Assembly (NCBI GenBank): GCA_946122785.1
Contig: CAMGYJ010000006.1
Span: 64,915,676 to 64,979,675 of the forward strand
Source: Linum tenue
Taxonomy: Eukaryota > Streptophyta > Magnoliopsida > Malpighiales > Linaceae
Direction: 5' to 3'
DNA length: 64,000 nt
The position numbers and the translations under genes are program-made. Shown here piece after piece: positions 59,049 through 64,000 of this stretch (positions within the stretch are counted from its first letter, which is position 1; each line of letters starts with the position of its first letter). The notes under the pieces were generated by a model that saw only the letters and a list, made by a program, of their open reading frames with translations, did no database searches and had not been told where the DNA came from.

Positions 59049-59086
59049 CACGGCTGGAAATCAGGCTAGGTTTTTGATTCAGAAGA

Positions 59087-62000
59087 ATGACGTCGGTGAA
59101 CATGAAGATCGAAAAGTTCACGGGGAAGAACAGTTTCGCTATATGGCAGATCAAGATGCAGGCTTTATTAAAACAGCAAGGCCTGTGGGGGCCGCTAACT
59201 GCGAAACAGAAGAAGGAAGCGGTCGATGACAATGAGTGGAATACCCTGGAGGAGAAGGCCCACTCGACCATCATGCTATCGTTGTCTGATGACATCATCA
59301 TTGAAGTCGCTGCTGAGAAGACTGCCGCGGGCTTGTGGTTGAATCTGGAGAGTCTGTATATGACGAAGTCTCTAACCAACAAATTGCATCTCAAGCAACG
59401 GTTGTTCAACTTGAGGATGCAAGAAGGTACGCCTTTGAGGGGACATCTCGAACAGCTTAACTCTATTTTGCTGGATTTGCGTAATATAGATGTTCAAGTT
59501 GATGACAAGGATGCTGTCCTAATCCTGCTGGTTTCTTTGCCGAGTTCATATGAGAATTTCGTTGATTCTTTTATTGCCGGTAAAAAAAGCGTGTCGTTGG
59601 AGGATGTCAGGTCTGCTCTTCATATGAGAGAGATCAGACATAAGGCGTCCGGATCTAGTACAGGTGGTGAGGCATCTGGTTTGGCTGTTACAGGTGAAAA
59701 TGGAAAGAAGAAATCTGGTAAAGGGAATTCTAACAAGAATTCCAAGGGTCCCGGTCCACAGCCAGGTGATGCTTGTCACAACTGTAAGGAAGTAGGGCAT
59801 TGGAAGTACACCTGTCCCAAGAGAAGAGGGCAATAGAAGAAACAAGGTTCAGTTGCAGTGGCAGAAGTGGACAACAGTTCTGAAGACGATCTCGCCTTGG
59901 CTGTAGATGAGAAGGCACATCGTGGGATGTGTGGTTTCTAGATACTGCAGCCTCATACCATATGTCTCCGAACAGGGATTGCTTCACAACCTACGAGCAG
60001 ATAGATGGTGGTAACGTGGTCATGGCTAATGGAGTTGTCTGCAAGGTTGTTGGAATCGGGTCCATAAAGGTTCGGACACATGATCGTTCGTTCTGTACCG
60101 TGAATGATGTCAGGCATGTTCCACGAATGACAAAGAACCTAATCTCCTTGAGTCTACTCGACAGCAAGGGCTTCAGTTTCAAAGGAAAATGTGGAGTTGT
60201 GTATGTCTGCAAAGGTTCAAGGAAGGTGCTGAAGGGCGTGAAGCGTGGGACCTTGTATGCATTACAAGGGTATGTGTTGTCTGGTTCTGCTGCAGTTGCA
60301 TCGTCTCAGGTTCAACAGGAAGATATGACCACTCTCTGGCACATGAGACTGGGGCATATGAGTGAACGGGGGATGCAAGTTCTATCGAAGAGGGATCTTC
60401 TTTGCGGGCACAAGGTGAAAAATTTGGAATCTGCGAGCATTGTGTGTTTGGAAAGTTACATCACAACAAGTTTCCCAAGAAGGGTATCCACCGGACGAAG
60501 GGGATACTAGATTATCTCCACTCCGACTGTTGGGGTCCTTCACGAGTTGAATCCATTGGAGGCAGTAGGTATTTTCTGTATATTATTGATGATTATTCAA
60601 GATTTACTTGGATTTTCATGATCAAATAGAAAAGTGAGGCTTTCATGAAGTTCAAGCAGTGGAAGACATTGGTGGAGAATCAGACCGGGAAGAAGATCAA
60701 GAAGCTGCGAACGGACAATGGTATGGAGTTCTGCAATTCCGAGTTCAACAAATTCTGCAAGGATGAAGGGATTTCCCGTCATCGGACTGTTAGAGTACAC
60801 CCCAGCAGAATGGCGTTGCAGAAAGGATGAACCAGACATTGTTAGAGAGAGCACGGTGCATGCTCTCTAATGCTGGACTAGAGAGAAGATTCTGGGCAGA
60901 AGCAGTAAACATGGCGTGCTTCCTGATCAACCTTGGACCTCACACAGGTATCAAGTTGAAGACTCCTTATGAGGTGTGGTATGGTAAGCCTGCTGGTTAC
61001 TCTTCACTAAAAGTTTTTGGGTGTCCTGTTTATTAGGGGTGTTCAAACGGTTTGGTTACCGTGGTAACCGTTTTAACCGGTACTATTTGGATAATTTGGT
61101 TTGGTTAATTTGGATAATTGGTTTGGTTTGGTTAAAGTTTTTAGCTTGTTTGGTTTAGGTGGTTTGGTTTGGTTTCAGACACTCCTAACCAGTCAAACCA
61201 AATTAACCAGTTAAGTAATTAGTCATATATCTAACATATATTATATACACATACTTAATACTTTGCATAACCACTCAAGAGTTAACGTTCATCCCTATTA
61301 GACTCATAAAATATAAAGCTCAATATTGCTCATATAGTGTATATTTGTATATGTAAAGTGTAGACCACAACATATGGACGCCTAATTTAGATAAATTTCA
61401 TACATTATCATGGATGAAAACTTGAAAGGAAGGTCATTTCCAGCCTATGATAATTGCTAAGAGACTAAGTCAATTTACACAAACACAACAATTCATTAAC
61501 TCATAGCATTGTCATAAATTTTTGTTAGGTGAATACTTCTATACTAATCGTAAGATAATTGTCTTAGTTGCATGTATTTTTGTTAAGGGTCAACTATAAC
61601 TAAGTGTTGATTGTTATGTTTTATTCATTATATAAATTGCAAATTGTTGCATTAACCGGAAAATTTTCATCATCAATGATAATGTGATTTTATATTGGTT
61701 AATCTGGTTAACCAATTAACCAAACCGATTAAACTTTAGTTTGGTTAATTTGGTTTTTGTATTAGTTTGGACGGTTTGGTTATGATATTGTATTCCATGG
61801 TTAATGGAATTTAGCCTTATTTGGTTAGGTTATAACCATAGTAACCATTTGAACACCTCTACTGTTTATTATCATGTGGATGAGGGTAAACTGAACCCAA
61901 GGGCAAAGAAGGGTGTATTTATGGGTTACGGAGATGGAGTTAAGGGATTTCGAGTTTGGTCACCTTCTAAGCATCGAGTAATACTCAGTAGAAATGTGAT

Positions 62001-63870
62001 ATTTGATGAGAAGTCTATGTTTAACCCCATGTTGAAGGTCACTGTTGTTGAAGGTAGCAGGAATGTTGATAAGCAGGTGGAGCTGCAAACTCTCAAAGAG
62101 AGTGAGTTTGAGCACCAAGGTGGAGAAGATCAACATGATGAGGATGTCTCTGCAGAGCCAGAAACTTCAGAGTCCAGTGCACGAGCTCAACAATCTATTG
62201 CTTCCGGTAGACCGAAGAGAGCGACTGCAGGAGTACATCCATAGAGGTATGGCTTCGAGGACATGGTGGCGTATTCATTTCAGGTTGCTGAAGAAGTGGA
62301 TGCAGGAGAGCCACAGTCCTATAGAGAAGCAGTTTCGGGTGGTGAAGCTGATCAGTGGCTTGCCGCAATGGGAGATGAGATGGAATCCCATGACAGGAAT
62401 CAGACTTGGGAGCTAGTCAAACGACCACAGGGAAGGAAGATTGTTACAAACAAGTGGATCTACAAGAAGAAGGAAGGAATCACTTCTAAAGAGGGCATGA
62501 AATTTAAAGCTCGGGTGGTTGCACGAGGCTTCTCGCAGAGGGAAGGAGTTGACTACAATGAGATTGTCTCACCAGTGGTCAGACATACTTCGATCAGAGT
62601 GCTACTAGCAATAGTGGCACATTATGACTTGGAGCTCGAGCAGCTAGACGTGAAGACAGCTTTCCTACATGGAGAGTTGGAGGAAAAAATTTACATGACT
62701 CAGCCAGAAGGATTCGAGGTTCCGGGAAAAGAAGACTATGTTTGTAAGCTCAAGAAGTCCTTGTATGGACTTAAGAAATCTCCGAGGCAGTGGTACAAGA
62801 GATTTGACAGTTACATGCTCGAGCTGGGCTACAATAGAAGTCCATATGATTGTTGTGTATATCACAGCAAGGAAGAGGATGGTTCGATGATATATCTAGT
62901 ACTGTATGTGGATGATATGCTCATAGCTGCGAGGTCAAAGTCTGATATCCAGAAGTTAAAGGGGCTTCTCAGTGCAGAGTTTGTGATGAAGGATTTGGGA
63001 GCTGCTCAGAAGATCTTGGGTATGGAGATTTACAGGGACAGGTCGAAGAAGAAGCTTTTCTTGTCACAGAAGAGCTACATCCAGAAGATACTTTCGAGGT
63101 TTGGCATGTCTTCAACAAAGCCCTTAAATACTCCTAGTGCTTCAAATGTTCATCTATCCACAGCTTATGCACCACAGTCAGAGGCTGAGAAGGAGTACAT
63201 GTCGAGAGTCCCATATGCTAGTGCAGTAGGTAGCTTGATGTACACTATGGTATGCACTAGACCTGATCTTGTACATGCTGTTAGTGTTGTCAGCAGGTTC
63301 ATGATACAACCTGGAAAGGAGCATTGGAAAGCTGTGAAGAGGATCTTCCGGTACCTTAAGGGTACACTTGATGTGGGGATTAGCTTCGGAAGTGATACAG
63401 AGTGCTTGGTGTCTGGACTCTGGGTATTCTGACTCGGACTATGCTGGAGACGTTGACACGAGGAGATCGATGACTGGTTATGAATTCACTCTTGGGAGTT
63501 CTGTAGTGAGCTAGAAGGCAACTCTGCAGTCGGCGGTGACATTGTCTACTACTAAGGGATAATATATGGCGTTGACAGAAGCTGCTAAGGAGGGATATGG
63601 TTGAAGGGACTGGTTGGTGATCTTGGTCTACATCATGATCAGGCAGTGGTGTATTGCGACAGTTTGAGTGCAATATGCTTGGCCAAGGATCAAGTCCACC
63701 ATGAGAGGACTAAGCACATTGACGTGAGGTATCATTTCTTGAGAACAGAGAAGAGGATTAACGTGAAGAAGGTTGGCACCGCGGATAATCCTGCTGATAT
63801 GTTCACGAAGCCGGTTCCACATGGCAAGTTCCAACACTGCTTGGACTTGCTTAATGTCTTGAGTGGGTGA
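59087..63870 (+). pseudogene. copia B gag-pol (Tnt1/Tork-like), broken
   Basis: The gag starts MTSVNMKIEKFTGKNSFAIW and ends with a CCHC knuckle (CHNCKEVGHWKYTC). Protease (WFLDTAASYHM), pre-integrase (LWHMRLGHMSERGM), integrase (LHSDCWGPS, LRTDNGMEF), reverse transcriptase (LDVKTAFLHGELEE, LVLYVDDMLI) and RNase H ([24 protein letters not shown]) follow, in copia order. Lesions: TAG ending gag early at 59834-59836, a frameshift near 59925, another near 60450, TAG at 60627-60629, a hAT insertion at 61034, a break near 62235, a frameshift near 63425, and stops near 63513 and 63559. The element cannot be autonomous. Confidence 0.9.
61034..61861. mobile_element. 828-bp hAT-like element inside copia B
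   Basis: The left end TAGGGGTGTTCAAACGGTTT and the inverted right end TAGAGGTGTTCAAATGGTTA are flanked by a perfect 8-bp duplication CTGTTTAT (61026-61033 and 61862-61869). Subterminal regions are rich in TTTGGTTAA and AACCAAACC words. No transposase ORF is present. The insertion splits the integrase region of copia B exactly between VFGCPVY and YHVDEG, and without it that junction would be in frame. Confidence 0.92.
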
Positions 63871-63966
63871 CTCCGCCCTACGGGGCATTGATGGCGGGAG
63901 AGAGAGAGAAGGAGCAGAGTACATCAGAGATTTCAGAGGAAGAGGATTCAAGTCAAGGTGGAGATT

Positions 63967-64000
63967 TGTTGATGTGACTTGAATCGGACTATCAGCCGCT
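63967..64000 (+). repeat. Start of the right LTR of copia element B
   Basis: TGTTGATGTGACTTGAATCG matches 58287 onward with one difference. The window ends 34 bases into it. Confidence 0.9.

Larger units (their letters stand above)
58287..64000 (+). mobile_element. Ty1/copia retrotransposon B (inner, Tnt1/Tork-like), continues past window
   Basis: TGTTGATGTGACTTGAATTG starts the left LTR at 58287. The same sequence (one base different) restarts at 63967, just after a purine tract AAGGTGGAGA, so the right LTR begins 34 bp before the window ends. The insertion point lies 48 bp into the LTR of copia element A. The left LTR may end at 58567 (TAACA) or 59034 (TTGACA), because each is followed by a TGGTATCAGAG primer-binding motif. 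Coding content is gag then pol on the plus strand. Confidence 0.9.

Noticed and set aside
1..64000. tRNA, rRNA, CRISPR arrays or bacterial operons
   Set aside because: None is visible. The TGGTATCAGAGC sites are retrotransposon primer-binding sites and not tRNA genes, and the repeat arrays found lack CRISPR spacing.

Overview
The window is nuclear DNA of a flowering plant, most likely a eudicot. The host genes carry many short GT-AG introns and are plant-type families: EH/Pan1, P-class PPR, WOX13, a neprosin-domain protein, and a FANCJ helicase with a plant-type tail. Between them lie Ty3/gypsy and Ty1/copia retrotransposons, hAT and Mutator-like elements. There is no sign of bacterial, organellar or viral genome organisation. 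I could not identify the species.

Left block (1-31 kb) is mainly host genes. In order: the first two exons of an At5g43822-like gene (-); a VMA22/CCDC115-like V-ATPase assembly factor (+), divergent from it; a 13-exon EH-domain endocytic protein of the AtEH1/Pan1 type (-); a 1.2-kb hAT element; a 1.2-kb solo LTR; a seven-exon neprosin (DUF239) gene (-); a broken copy of EH exon 2 (-); an intronless PPR gene (-); and, divergent from it, a 28-exon FANCJ/BRIP1-like helicase (+). Exon joins for all of these were checked for reading frame by hand.

Middle block (30.9-42.5 kb) is a nest of transposons. A 10.4-kb Ty3/gypsy element of the Athila/Tat type (542-bp LTRs, 5-bp target duplication GTTAT) sits inside a hAT-like element (8-bp target duplication). 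A 460-bp hAT MITE abuts that element in an overlapping target site. The gypsy element reads on the minus strand: gag, then pol with two in-frame stops and one frameshift. It also carries an extra intron-containing ORF on the opposite strand with its own TATA box. The hexamer GGCGCC is strikingly over-represented throughout it.

Right block (42.5-64 kb) holds a possible very small gene, a WOX13-clade homeobox gene (-), a hAT MITE, a long AT-rich gene-poor stretch, a seven-exon HMGB gene (-), and a 1.2-kb Mutator-like element with 79-bp inverted ends and a perfect 9-bp target duplication. The window ends in two nested copia elements: a Tnt1/Tork-like element (+) inserted in the LTR of a second copia element (-). 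The inner one is itself interrupted by an 828-bp hAT element.

The host genes are not an operon and need not act together. Their roles are V-ATPase assembly, clathrin-mediated endocytosis, organellar RNA processing, DNA crosslink repair, chromatin architecture and transcription. Their order resembles Arabidopsis blocks that I recall at At1g20750-At1g20770 and At5g43820-At5g43822, so the left block may be a conserved ancestral segment with transposons accumulated in its gaps.
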